From Gymnopus androsaceus JB14 (Eukaryota > Basidiomycota > Agaricomycetes > Agaricales > Omphalotaceae), in assembly GCA_009733575.1 (NCBI GenBank), contig ML769501.1, forward strand, positions 124,001 to 188,000: 64,000 nucleotides of DNA, written 5' to 3'. A model generated the notes under the pieces. The model was not told the origin of the DNA. It searched no databases and worked only from the letters and a program-made list of their open reading frames with translations. Each line of letters begins with the position of its first letter. Position 1 is the stretch's first letter. The position numbers and the translations under genes were made by a program. Below, one piece after another: positions 33,491-45,790 of this stretch.

Positions 33491-33638
33491 TTAACCATAA
33501 ACGCGTCGATTTGTAAAAGCTCTCTTGACTTGACCATGGATATTGCAATTTACAGCAGAGACCTCTGAGCTCAGAAGTCTCTGTTACAAATCAAAATTTC
33601 CATGGTCAATGTCAAGGAATTCACGTGTTTATGGTCAA
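33491..33638. repeat. Fold-back repeat of about 150 bp
   Basis: The arms share ACCATAAAC, TTGACCATGG and CAGAGAC...CTCTGAG in opposite orientation around GAGCTC. The left-arm end recurs at 33752-33780 (CACCATAAATGCATTGATTCG), so this is a repeated MITE-like unit. Confidence 0.6.
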
Positions 33639-33902
33639 ATCAGCTTCCTGGCCCTGAAGCAGAAAACTTTGGCCTTCCTCCAGATGTAGCCAAGGTCTTG
33701 AGGCGGGTGTCCAGTCATTGATTCTTGTTCAGAATCAAAGGGACTACTTCACCATAAATGCATTGATTCGTAAAAACTCGCATCGCTGCGAGGAGTGATA
33801 CATTTGGCAATGATAATATGGACACAGACAACGAAGCCAAAGAAAATTCCTACAACAACACAATGATGAACCTTCCGGAGCAAGACAACGGAGGCGGAGA
33901 CA

Positions 33903-36803
33903 GTGGGAGAAGAGGGAGCTTCGGGTAAAGGATGGCGCATGATGCCCAAAGACAAGTCTTGGTCGAGTTCAAGTTCATCATCATCCATTCCAGTGGTTGG
34001 TCTAACAGAAGTGCTGGAAGGGTTTAATATGAATACAACAAGAAAGCGAGAACAAGGCTTGAATGGATCATTGATGGATTCAGGTGATGTTGATACGCCA
34101 CCTGCGAGGAAGAAGGCTCGGGCTCTGTCTTTGCCGCTACCATCCCTGCATGGGTCCCCGCCGCCTACCAGCACGCATGCCTCACCCACCTCTGAAATGC
34201 ATTTAATCACGCCTTCAGCAACACCCTTCCAACCTGATTTAGCACTTACTATGCCTCTTGCTCTCCCCTCTCTAGTAGCACACTACACTTCTCTCCTGCC
34301 TTCTCTTCAATCGCATCTCCTGCTCACCCTCTTACGACACTCTCTGCTGCCAGTTTTGAGGATGCTACATTCTGTCTTGCACCCATCCCTCGCATGAGAT
34401 TTTCTAACTCTCCTGCCGCTGGAACTAGGCTTGCATATCCTAGGCTATCTCGCGGATACCAGTTTAAAGGCCCTTGGGAGAGCTTGTTGCATGTGTAAGG
34501 GCTGGAGAGGCAGGATCAAATGCAACAAGGTCCTTTGGCGGGATTTGTTGGTTAGAAGGGGATTATGGTTTGGTGGCGAGAATGAAGGCAACTTTGTCAA
34601 GATGCTCCTCCGAAAACAACATCATGCCATCCAATCCAAGTCTGACTCCCTACCCTCCCTCATCCATATAAAATCCTGTTCAAATCCCGCTACCTAACAC
34701 TGACACGCTGGATAACCAACCCTACCCCCAAAACACATCTTGTTCCCCACTCATGGGCACTCCATTGTCACCTGTCTCCTTTTCTCACAGAATTGGATTA
34801 TCTCGGCTTTGGATGATCATAGCATCCATATATATGACCCTACCTCGGGGAGGTTGATACAAAAACTCAATGGACATGAAGGGGGTGTCTGGGCTTTGGC
34901 GGTTCATGACAACTTGTTGGTTTCTGGGAGCACAGATTGGACTGTAAGGATATGGGATCTAGATGATCCCCAGGGGAGGTGCTTGCATGTTTTTGGAGGG
35001 CATACGAGTACTGTGAGGTGTTTGGCTATTGTCAAGCCCGAGTTGTGGGGTAGGGAAAACTTAGGAAAAGTGGCCGAAGAGGATGCTGGTTGTGACTGGG
35101 ACTCGAGATCATACATTGAGAGTGTGGAGGTTGCCAAAACGCAATGAAAGGCCATTTGATTCCTGCCTCTCACACCAACATGCACACACGCCTCCCTCCC
35201 CACACCCTTCTCCGCCCTCACCAAATCCACCTCCAGATGACCCCATGCTTAATCCATATCATATTCATCTGTTGTCGGGACATACAGATGCGGTGAGGGT
35301 GTTGGCTGCACGTGGGAGGGCTCTGGTGAGTGGATCATATGATTGTATGGTTAGGGTGTGGGATGTTGTGGAGGTGTGTGTGGAGGTTGGAGGGGCATAG
35401 CCAGAAGGTTTATAGTGTTTTGTTGGATTCGAGTGGCGACGGCGCATCCTCTATATTGGGGTCAGGGTTGGGGTATGGCTTGGGGTGGGGATTGGGTGCT
35501 GGTGGATCTGGCTCTGGCGCCTCCCGCTGTGCCTTGGGCTCAATGGATGGAACCGTTCATCTCTGGTCAATCTCCACAGGCCAATGCCTTGCCGTTTTTT
35601 CTGGACACACTTCCCTTGTTGGCCTACTTGGTCTCAGTCCAAGTTTTTTGGTTAGTGCTGCGGCGGATAGTACATTGAGGGTTTGGGATGCAAGAAATAC
35701 ATCCCATGCCTCTTTGTCCAATTCTTCTACTCGAAATCCCACTTCCCTTACTCCCGGAACAGGAGCAGGAGCAAGCGCAGGTGGAGTATCAACCTCAAAC
35801 AACCTCCTCCACGTGTATCATGTCCGGACACACAGGCGCCTATCACATGTTTCCAGCACAAAGAGTGGAAGGTGGTTAGTGGGAGTGATGGGACCCTCAA
35901 GGTTTGGGATTTGAGGGACATCAATGTGTCTGCGTCTTTTCCTGGGGGCCCTGGGCTAGGTGCAGCCAACGCCAATGCTGCTTTCGGAGGGGGTGGGGGG
36001 GGTGTCTAGGGCCAGGGGCAGCCAATGCCAATGCCGGGCTTGGGGTCAGTGGAGCCAACCCCACCCCCTTCCCATCCCAGTAATGCGCGGCCTCCTAACT
36101 GGCATCACGGGTGTCTGGCAAGTTGCGTTCAAGGGAACATGGTGTGTCAGCGCCAGTAATAGGAATGATGTTACAGTACTTGATATGTGGGATTTTTTGT
36201 CGAGGGAGGGGGATGTCGAAGGTGGAGGGGAAGGTGTTGAGGGTGGATTAGGGGAGGCAGACCCGCTTAGTGCATTTGTTGAGGAGGTGTTGCCTCCAGA
36301 GGAGGAGGAAGTGCCCCATATGTGTACGTCCATGTCCACGTGGACATGGCAAGACAAAGAATGGCTCGGGAAGCCTCCCAGTGGGGTGTATGATTATGAG
36401 GATTCAGAGTTGGAGTTTGAGGGGGGATGATATCGATATTGATCTTGAACATGAATCTGAGTTTGGACTCAAGGGGAACTAGAATGAGGTTACCAAGATT
36501 AATGAAGATGAGGATGGTGGTATTGAGCTTATTTCCATACATGGAGAGGGAGAAGGAGAGGAGGATCAGGATATTGTGTATACTGGTAGGAGAGCTGGGA
36601 ATGGGGTTAGGAAGAGGAGGCAGAGGGAGATGCAATCTGTTTCCATACATGGAGAGGGAGAAGGAGAGGAGGATCAGGATATTGTGTATACTGGTAGGAG
36701 AGCTGGGAATGGGGTTAGGAAGAGGAGGCAGAGGGAGATGCAATCTGTTTCTTGTGTATCTGTTCCCCCATCGTCAGTGTCTACTTCTAGTGCTGCATCT
36801 TAG
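33903..36803 (+). pseudogene. Cdc4-like F-box/WD40 gene, disrupted
   Basis: Fungal Cdc4 is the substrate receptor of an SCF ubiquitin ligase. Here a nuclear-type basic N-terminus (PPARKKARALS) leads to a dimerisation-like helix region (LQSHLLLTLLRHSLLPVLRML). After a TGA at 34395 comes the F-box (DFLTLLPLELGLHILGYLADTSL; WRDLLVRRGLWFG). WD40 blades follow: ALDDHSIHIYD, GGVWALAVHDN, GSTDWTVRIWDL, GGHTSTVRCLAIVKPE, GTRDHTLRVWRL, SGSYDCMVRVWDV, GSMDGTVHLWSI, ADSTLRVWD and SGSDGTLKVWDLRD. The typical Cdc4 end GITGVWQVAFKGTWCVSASN comes last. The frame changes at about 34640, 34735, 35080, 35385, 35820 and 35985. Either a dead paralogue or a gene hit by indel errors; the nonsense codon favours the first. 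Confidence 0.75.
36533..36750 (+). repeat. Exact-looking 108-bp tandem duplication in the Cdc4-like 3' part
   Basis: Two adjacent copies (36533-36640, 36641-36748) read the same throughout as far as I can tell. The unit is 36 codons, acidic then basic (GEGEGEEDQDIVY, VRKRRQREMQ), so the frame is kept. The identity points to a recent duplication. Confidence 0.88.
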
Positions 36804-37559
36804 GACTTCGACTGGGACCTCAAAGACGACTAGAAAAACACGGAGGTCGAAGCCTATAGCCAACGCCAATTCCAATTTGTGCCCAAGTACTAGTGCCAGC
36901 ATGGCAAGTACAAGGAGCAGGAGTATTTGAGCGGGTAGCGTTAATTCTAGGATGGAAACTGACACTGACAGCGACGTCGGTGCCCTACCTCAAGTCCCGG
37001 AAGCTGAAAAAAAGCAGTACTCTGAGTCACAGTGGGGAGTTTGAGGAGGGTTTGGTAGCAATGGGGACACAGAGATGGAGGTGGAGAGTATGATGGATGT
37101 TGATGGAGATGGGAATGGAGAGCCTCTTTTGCATTTGCATTCTCATTCCAGGCGGCAGAATACATGTACAAATCCGAATATGCATACCAGGGCATCTGGG
37201 GCTGGAAAGTGGCGTCAAAGAAAGGCAATGGAGGGATGATATCTGCCTAGGAAAGTCAATGTCGGCGATGCATCAGTTAAAGCGTGGATATGAGTCAATG
37301 GTGCTGAATAAGTCAAATGTTAGGCAATGGCTCTAGGATGCGAGATGTCAAAAAACGCACTAGGTACTGAACAAGCCGGTCGCAACTCATTGAACTCCTA
37401 CATCTCCTTCACAAGTGCTGGATTGGGTTCTCTTTTCGCCGCCAATGAAACTGCACAGATTTATAATGGCACACATTGAAAGACAGTGTTGAGGCCAGAT
37501 TGCAGGTTGGAAGGATGGCATCTGGGCTTCAAGTTTTCTTGTTGGTGGTAGGAAAGAGA
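36804..37559. other. Decayed 3' continuation of the Cdc4-like gene, otherwise empty
   Basis: Low-complexity coding-like words continue to about 37330 but with stops in all frames. Nothing recognisable follows. Confidence 0.35.
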
Positions 37560-38060
37560 GTGTGTTGATTTGTAATCCAAATCAAGTTTATGGTCAAACA
37601 CAAACATGCACAGATCTTGAACTTTGCTCAACTGACATCACAACTACACAACAACCATTCTTTTCGTTCTATGCCTTCATTTTGGAAACCTGTTGCATGT
37701 CTGATCAGAGTTGCTCAGAAGTCGAAGAGCGCGTTGTATTCAAAAGTATGTGGCCTAACAGCTGAAGATCGTGCCGATGAATTTATCCAACTTAGGTTGC
37801 CAAGAGTGATATTCAGCAACTTCTCATAGCTGTAAAGAAGCAAGAGAGAGCGGTTTCAAACTCGATGGACAACGGCTTGCCCAAGGTACGTTTCACGCAC
37901 TCATCCACACATCCGCGAATTGTTCACTAAATTTTTTTTTGGCTGCAGTATATGCATAGTGTGATGGAATTGGATGCTTTGAGGCTCCAGCTGCTCATCA
38001 CGCGCATCTCACCTTTGAGACTGCTCTCAAGATACTCTCAATAATTTAGATATTGACTGT
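37560..38060 (+). pseudogene. Unknown gene fragment with two candidate introns
   Basis: A readable stretch (AEDRADEFIQLRL, then after a shift QQLLIAVKKQERAVSNSMDNGLPK) ends at a GTACGT donor at about 37890. After GGCTGCAG at 37949 it continues YMHSVMELDALRLQLLITRIS. Another GTGAGT...TTCTAG pair lies at 38061-38115. Stops follow. I do not recognise the family. Confidence 0.35.
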
Positions 38061-38601
38061 TGGTGAGTGACTATGTTAACATTCTAAAAGACTCAGTTTA
38101 CAATGTTTCTTCTAGCTGCATTCTCATACATTTCGCATTGAGCTTGTATATAATCCAGGGCTCAAATCACTTGTTTCGGCCTCTGACATGTCGACGCATC
38201 TGCGTCACGCTCCTGCGTCAAGTCAAAGATGCAGTGGCAACTTTTCACTTTTTCTGATATATATATGTTCATTTAATATTTCATTTTACCTGAAATCTCT
38301 CCTGAATAGCCTTATTTCAGGATAGCTTTCACTCTTGCTTGAATTGTCGCTTTTCAGACTGTTTTTCAGACCTACGGATACCAAATATTTCACTTTTCCT
38401 GATTCAACATGTGATATACAGTAAATCATTCACTATTTCAGTCATTGTGAAAGTTTGTAGTTCAGCGTTTTTTTCATTTTAATAGAATACTCTACTGATA
38501 AGTACATTATTGGTGAACTAGGTAGTTCAACTGAATGATCATTTTTTGCTCAAAATTTCACTCACAAGCAATTTTTTACGCGAAAGTTGGTGAATCAATT
38601 A

Positions 38602-38731
38602 CACTCGCGGCCAAAACTGATTGCACCCCCAAATCGGGTACTGAATGGCAACTGAATAGGACCCGTGACCAGATCTTATTCAGTTGCATTCAGTACCCAA
38701 TTTGGGGTGCAATCAGTTTTGGCCGCGAGTG
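38602..38731. mobile_element. Tc1/mariner-type MITE, 130 bp
   Basis: It is an almost perfect fold-back whose arms start CACTCGCGGCCAAAACTGA and extend about 60 bp, flanked by TA on both sides (38600-38601 and 38732-38733). The TA duplication and CA(C/G)T-type ends fit Tc1/mariner. It has no coding capacity. Confidence 0.88.
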
Positions 38732-39040
38732 TAGTATTTCTTTCGAGCAGATTTTTTTGTACTTCTGGCGTGAGATCAGCTAGGCTAAGTTGATTTTTGA
38801 ACTAAAGTTACAATACATGGTATACTACTGAGATACTAGTGAGTTTGGATAAACGGATAAATGTAAAGAACAATAAGTAATATATATCTGGGAGTGTATT
38901 CAGTAAGTATAACAATAAAGTAATTCACTAAGAAAGACAAAACAATATAAGAGGAATAAAACAATAAGTATCGGAAAGTTTGTCCAAACATGATAGGGAT
39001 GTTTCCAAAGGTAAAGGGCAGCTATCAGATCGATATGTCA

Positions 39041-39225
39041 ATTGATCAATGGTGATTGATCGGAAATTGGCAGCGAGTGTCGAAAATTGGCAACGAGCAG
39101 TGATGATTGTATGGATATAACAGTAGTTATATTAAAGGTTGATTGATCAATGGCAAGTGATCGGAAATGAGCAGCAAGTGTCGGAAATGAGCAGTGATGA
39201 TAGCATGGATATAACAACCAGCAAT
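39041..39225. repeat. Imperfect ~100-bp tandem duplication
   Basis: TTGATCAATGG, GTGATCGGAAAT-like, GAGCAGTGATGAT and ATGGATATAACA occur twice in the same order. Confidence 0.7.
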
Positions 39226-39235
39226 CATGGCTTGA

Positions 39236-39430
39236 CAATTGCACAGAAGAAATTGACAGTCTAGTTAAGCAAAAGGTCTTCAAAATTGTTGATCAACCTA
39301 AGAACAGAAATGTCATCAAGAATACATGGGTCTTTGATGTCAAGTCAAATTCTGATCATGCATCAGATCCTGATACATGTCAATTGCAAACTGGATATAC
39401 TGGACTATTTCAATCGATTTTGCAGTCACG
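39236..39430 (+). pseudogene. Copia deletion derivative
   Basis: It encodes EEIDSLVKQKVFKIVDQPKN and NRNVIKNTWVFDVKS as at 16620-16735, then jumps directly to SDHASDPDTC as at 17645-17675, skipping about 0.9 kb of RT. TCTGAT occurs at both deletion ends in the full copy. Confidence 0.85.
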
Positions 39431-39582
39431 GTCCACAGAGACCTCTTGACGTGCCAAAATTTCACCAGGTCACAGGTCACTTTTTGAAAGTGCTGAATCC
39501 ATTTGACCATTAGAATTTTTATAGTCAGAATGGATGTTATATTTGCTCTCAGAAGTTCTCCAACAGTCACCAGAGTAACAGC

Positions 39583-41094
39583 TGTCAGCGACTAGTTCCC
39601 CACAACACGAGGTACCAGGCGTCACGACTTCCGACTTAGGCAAAGACAAGAACGATGAGGAAAAGAGAAGATGATATTGAGAACTAGGAGGTATTGACAA
39701 GATTGAAGCTAAGGACTATGCTACAGCTACAACTACTATATATACTAAAGTACAAACCCTAAGCCCTATACCCTGTACCCTGACCATGCGGTAACAATGC
39801 ATGAAACGATAAAAGACAACAAGTAAACGACAATAAGTAATGATAGGTCAATCGTACAAGTATGGACATGCTAGCATGTGTTATGATCGGAAACAATCAT
39901 ACTCTGATCGACAGAACTTTAATTAGTACAGCCACGCGTCTAAACAAGCGCGCGCTTATGTAGATATATAAGAGTAAATAAAGGAAAATGATAAGGAATA
40001 ATACCATGTGTTTGATAAGATAAGACAGGAAGTCGCAAAGTTTTTGCCCCTTTTTGTCAGTGACTAGTTCCTCACAACATGAGGTACCAGGCATCACAAC
40101 TTCTGACTTAGGCAAAGACAAGAACAATGAGGAGAAGAGAAGATGATATTGAGGACTAGGAGGTATTGACGAGATTGAAGCTAGGTACTAAGCTACAGCT
40201 ACAACTACTATATATACTAAAGTACAAACCCTAAGCCCTATACCCTATACCCTAACCATGTGGTAACAATGCATGAAACAATGAAAGACAACAAGTAAAC
40301 AACAATAAGTAATGATAGGTCAATCATACAAGTATGGACATGCTGGCATGTGTTATGATCGGAAACAATCCTATTCTGATTGACAGGACCTAATTAGTAT
40401 AGCTATGCATCTAAACAAGCACGTGCTTTATATAGATATACAAAGGTAAATAAGGTAAATAAAGAAAATGATAAGAGATAATACCATGTGTCTGATAAGA
40501 TAAGAAAGCAGCTAGTGTTATCCCGAGGAGGCTCCAAAAGTCTTGCCCCTTGTTGTTCAGTGACTAGTTCCCTCCACAACATGAGCGACCAGCATAGCAA
40601 CTTTGACTAGGCGAAAGGACAACGAACACATTGAGAGAAGAGAAGATGATATTGAGTTGACGTAGGAGTTATTGACGACGATTGAAGCTAGGTGGGACTA
40701 AGCTACAGCTACAAGCGCTACTGGGGTTGCGCTACGGTATACTAAAGTACGAAACCCTAAGCCTCAACCCTGGGATGACGCGCCGTAACCATGTGGTAAT
40801 AATGCATAAACAGATAGAAGACAACAGATTTGAAACACTCACAATGAGAGCTAGGGATGGTAGGGGGTCGGAATCCATTAAGATGATGACGAGCGGATGG
40901 TTATGATGGAAACAGATGTCATCGGATTGACATGGACCGGTAATTGAAGTGGAGCTAGTCCATGCTAAACACAAGCACGGGGGTGTAAGTATAGATATGT
41001 GACAGAAGCGGTATAATAAGGGTAAGATAAAGGAAACACGTGAGTTAAGAGGATGTAGATACTGTGTCTGATAATTAAGGAACGATTCGCTACA
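39583..41094 (-). repeat. Three head-to-tail LTR copies of the second gypsy family
   Basis: Copies start at 39583 (TGTCAGCGACTAG), 40055 (TGTCAGTGACTAG) and about 40553 (TGTTCAGTGACTAG). Each resembles the solo LTR at 24836-25385, including the GAAGATGATATTGAG and CTACAGCTACAA words. The last ends CGCTACA at 41094 next to a minus-strand polypurine tract, making it the 3' LTR of the element to its right. It also shows many short insertions relative to the other copies. Confidence 0.8.
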
Positions 41095-41329
41095 TTACCC
41101 GCCTCTTTTATGAGGTGTGCTAGTTCAGCATTGCCGAAGCTTTGCCTGTCATGAGCTCTGGCTAGTAAGATAGTTGAGATGGTGTTTGTTAGATGTTCGG
41201 GAAGTTAGTTATGGAGATAGAGTTTTGGGGAGGAGATAATGACACTGGGGTGATGTTCAAGTGTGTGACATTTCTGGGTCAAGTGGGGGTGTAGCGGGTG
41301 AGGGTATTTGTTGGTAAAAATCGTTGATT

Positions 41330-41520
41330 GCTTCCTTCGCTTGTCAAGATTTGGATCCCTGGTTCCCTGATGTCATTTTGTCGTGGCCAGGTAGTACTCC
41401 GTTCCATTTCTGACCGTGGTAGCATATGCTGCTTGTTCTCGTGTATTCTGCTGTCAAATCACAGCTATTTCCTGTGACTGTCGAGTACTCTGGGTCTTCC
41501 ACGTTTCACTGGTCTACAGG
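41330..41520 (-). pseudogene. Chromodomain remnant at the end of gypsy integrase
   Basis: On the minus strand pieces read LDSRIH-, then a YLVKWNGY-like stretch, TWEP-like, and AKEAINDFYQQIP. This is the order of chromodomains at the C-terminus of chromovirus integrases, which bind modified histone tails. Each piece is in frame for only a few codons. Confidence 0.65.
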
Positions 41521-44500
41521 CAGTGTGGGTGGTATCTTCAGGGGTCTAGACAATTGTGGGGGGTGGATATGGTGTAAAGGAGACCTGGTGTTGAGAAACA
41601 TGATGAATGCTCCTCCATGGTCTTTTGGATGTGGATCGCAGTAGCGTTGACGGCCTAGGGTGTTCCGCAGGGGGGGTCTGATCCGTAACACTGGTGGGGG
41701 GTGCCTTGATTTTGTAGCGTGCTGTGCTTGCGCCGTGAGTGCCGTCAGATCGTTGTGGTTTCCGATGTGCGTGGGGCGGCGTGAAGTGCAAGGCCGGTTT
41801 TGGCGTCGATCGTGAGGTCCGAGTTGTCGAATGTTGGTGTTGGAAACCCGCCGAGCGGGCGAGGAAAGGGGTTTAAGGCAAGGGGGAACCAGGATTACAG
41901 TCTTACAGACCAGTTACGACGTCCCGGTGTCGGGTCGTGGGGCGCCTGAGCGCGCGCGGTCTGGGGGAGCCCAGTAAAAAGGCGGAGTTGGGTACGCGCC
42001 GAGACGGGAGCTCGAGTGGCGCGGTGCTCGAGTGGAGCGTCGACGGTGGGACAGCCGCGTATATGCGCTGAGGTGTCGCCTCGCGGAAGCTTGCTGTGCG
42101 GCAGCAGGGGTAGGTACGCAGCGGTAGGAGGCGCACGCTCCCGCGCACCGAGCGCAGGTGCCACCGTGGTGTAAGGCTTGTAGAGCAGTGATTTATGGAG
42201 GAGAGTGGGGTAGCAAAGACTAGGAGAAAAGTGCTGGGTTGCTCAGCGGAGCAGCTATGTCACTGGAGTCTTCGGGGTCGGCCCTCGACTGCACCAGCTG
42301 GGGCTGAGATGGAGTGCCGTGCTTGTATGTCATCGTTATTGGGCGGCGGATTCGGGGGCTGATCAGTTGAGGGGTCTGTCCGCCTCTACTAGGTTGTGAG
42401 TGTGCGGGATGACGCGCGGTATGGATGTCGGTCGCATAAGGCTACGGTACTAAGGGGTTGCGATAAGCTACTGAGGCTGATAACGGCGCGCTCGGCGGAT
42501 GAGGCGTGAGTGACGTGCATGATGAGCGATATGCATGGGAGTGAGTATCGAGTGCAGTCCGTAACCTGACTCCCCCTCGCTGAGAGTCCGGTGAGGTAGG
42601 AATTGGTGCGCTGATGTGCTTAAGGAAACCGACGGGTGTAAGTCGGTCACTCCTGCGGATCCAGGTCTCCTTGCGAACTTTAGTTCAAAGTCGGAGGTCC
42701 AACAGAGTTCCGCAATGCGGCTCAAGTTCTGATCCGTCGTGGCAAACGTGGGTGTGTTGAGGCTTGTAACCTGCGAAAGCGAGGATTCGTTGAGTGAGTG
42801 AGATATCGCGCGAGCATCGATTTGTTGGAAGGTATAGTCCGGGCGCGAAGGACTCACAAGTCGCGTTACGGTCCTGTGTTTTCCTCTGCCTGATGTGGGT
42901 GATAGTCGGCGTGCGAATATGTTTGGGTCCGACGCGTGCTTGCGAGCCGGAGGTTAGTTGGCCATTGAAGAGTGCACAGCCCATGGTTATCAGCCGTAGG
43001 GAAGTGGAATCCTAGTCAGTGGTAAGTCCGAAGCTGTCCCAGAACGGTAGAGGATAGTTGGCGAGGATAGCGCGTATCGTGTTGCGTGTGGTGTGCGTCG
43101 CGGTGGGGCCCGCCGTGGGGCAGGGCAGTCAACTTGAAGACCCAGGGTGGAATGGATTCGGCTTCTCGGGTGGTGGAGGAGAGGTAAAGCAGGAGTGCGC
43201 TTCTGGAAGAGTGAGAAGTCGCGAGGACAGGTCCGAGAGTGGCGCTGCGTGTGCGCGAGTGTGAGGGAGAGGTAGGTGAGCGCAGCGTGGTGGTGGGGGT
43301 CGAGGCGGTTGTGCGATGTCAGGGATTCCGTGAAGTGCCGGCTGATGATTCAGAAGTCGGACGGTTCGGCATAGGAAGCCGATTCTCCAGATATTGTCGC
43401 GATTCATAGACGGAGAAGGCAAGGTGATCTCGCGCGGGGGGGTCGAGGGGTTTTGTCCCGTGCGGGGTACGGTATAAGGTTACGAGGATAGGGGGAGTGA
43501 TACAGCCTGGTTCAGGATGATCCTGAGAAGATGTTGCCTGAGATATAGTGAGCAGTCTTGCCACGGATTGGGTAGCGTATGGTCGGCTCTGTCATAGGGG
43601 AGCATGAGTATGAATTTAAGAGCGCAAGCACGTGTGGTTGTGACTGGTGCCTGCGTGGTCTGTGGTGGGATGTCAAGGCAGGAGCGCATCAGTAGTTGGA
43701 GAAGGCTGAGGTAGGCCTGCTGCTCGTAGGGTGGAGTTTGCGGCGGTGACTTTGGCGTGTTTTAGATTTTAGGAGCGCTGGCTTCTGGTGATATCGTTTG
43801 TTTGTACGAGACTTGGTCTGATCCTGATTCTGAGAGTGAGCGCTTAGGGATGCGGTGTGAGCGGGAGTGGAGCGCAGTGGCGTAGAGAGATGCCTGGCTG
43901 CGCCGCAGAGGTCTCGTGGGGTGTGGACGTGCCAACGTTGGCGATATGGGTTGGTGGTGGGTGGGATTCGCTTCTTGCGCTGGAGGAAAGGGTTCTTTTA
44001 TGGGTGGTTGTGCGCGGATGGAACGGAATGCAGTGCAGGCGTGGGATATAGGATGATTGCAGATTAGCGGTCGCCTATTGGTGCTTTCTGTTTGGGGAGG
44101 AGTTAGCAGGGTGAGATCGCGCGGCAGGGTGGTGAGGCGCAGGAGCGTGGTTGGAGAGTCGTCGGGTAGCAGTCCTGATCAAGAGTGTATCGTTTGTGTA
44201 CAACGCGCGCGGCGACCTAGGGCGACGAGACCAGCGGGGCGTTGCTTCGAGCCGTTAATGGAGGAGGCCGCGTAAGTCTCCAAGAGCCTGGCTTGCTGTA
44301 CCGTGATCGAAGCCTGGTGCAGGTGTGCAGGTAGGTAGGTGTTCCGCAGTCCTAATTGTGCCAGGGGTAGAGCAGGCGTATTTTAGCGTTCCAGCTCCTC
44401 TTAGTGTCCCAGTTTTTTTGGTTGGGTGTCTGCGTAGGGCAGCTAGTGCAAGTAGTATATTTTTTTATATTATTCAGTTATCTTCTTCTTTCGCTTTCTA

Positions 44501-45699
44501 TTATTTATATTTTCTCTGTGCTTTGAGGTGACAGTTGTGCTGTCTATTGGTCGAGTCAACGAAGGTTTCGATTGAGGTAGTTTTGTTCTGTGTTTTGTAT
44601 TATATGTTTTCTTTGTTTCCTATATTTGTCCTGTGTTTCTTACGTTAGTTTAATATTTTATTTTCTATTATCTTTTTTTAAACTGTGTCGAGGATCGGCC
44701 GTGTTGCTTTGAGGGTGCTCGATGGAGCCTGAGGATTATAGAAAGGTAGCCGAGAAGAAGCTATCTCCCCCTGTGCGGGATGAGCCAAGCTGGTGATAGT
44801 ATGGAGGGTGCAGAGCCCGTTCCGCGGTGCCAGGCGGTCTGGAGTAGCGGCGTTCTGCGGTAATAATTTGTTGCGGAGGCGAGTGAGTGGGGTCAGCAAT
44901 GCGGGGCGGGGATGGGTTATGTGTTACCGTAGCGCAGTGTGGCCGGCAGGTTTGCCTTGTGCTGTGGAGAATGTCCAGCTCTCAGTTTTGGGGGAAGCTG
45001 CAGCTCGTAGAAGGGGTTGTACGTGATGGCGGTATTCGCAGTCTGGATCATTCAGAGGAGTGGCCGAATAGTTACGGAGGCACGTAGCGACCAGGTGTTT
45101 CGAGTGCGCAATTCGTCTGGCAGGGACGGGTAGTCGACCGTGTGAGGTATTTGTCGCAGGGCTCACTGGGTAGTACTCGTGCTTCTCTGCAGAGCGTGGT
45201 TACTATCGGTGTGGTCAGTTCAGTACGAGATCTAAATGACTTTGGAGGGTGGTTGGGTAGTACGGCGAGGCGAGGGCGCGGCGCGCGCGCGCGTGTGGTC
45301 CTGGCGCGCGCGCCGATGGTTGAGTGCCAGGACGGGTGTCTCGACGCGCCGCCTGCGCGTTACGTCTTCCGGTGCATCGTCCTATCGTGAGGTCTCGATG
45401 GGCGCATCCCTCTGTGTGTGCGGCTCTCTCTGCATCGGACGCTCACGGGATGGATTAGGGCGGGTCGTGCGGAGAGAGGAAGGCGTCGGTGGAGGGCGAT
45501 CAGGTCTCAGACGGGTTAATCAATGCCGAGGAGCGACTTGATGTTCGGAGAGGCCTGCGTTGCAAGAATGGCCGGTGATTATCGTAATGAGACTGTATGT
45601 TTGGATTCGTTGAGCGCAGCGTGGAAGACGCCAGGGCGGCTCATTTCGGGAAAGGTGCTGAGCTGGCATTGGAAGGACGTCTCGGGATGTGATATTAGT

Positions 45700-45790
45700 G
45701 TATTGTGGTGCGCGATGAGATGCGATAAGGCAGGTTCGCATTCCTGGGGTGTGAGGATATCCACATAACAGAACAGTACTTGCTGGATCT
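45700..45790 (-). pseudogene. Gypsy RT catalytic motif remnant
   Basis: Minus-strand VLFCYVDILTP corresponds to the Y-x-D-D-I-L box with one Asp codon lost. It lies in a 150-codon open frame (46034-45579) otherwise not recognisable. Confidence 0.5.

Noticed and set aside
41489..41509. Plus-strand VFHVSLV, like the end of gypsy integrase
   Set aside because: It lies inside the minus-strand chromodomain region whose motifs are longer and in the right order. The plus-strand context gives nothing else of integrase.
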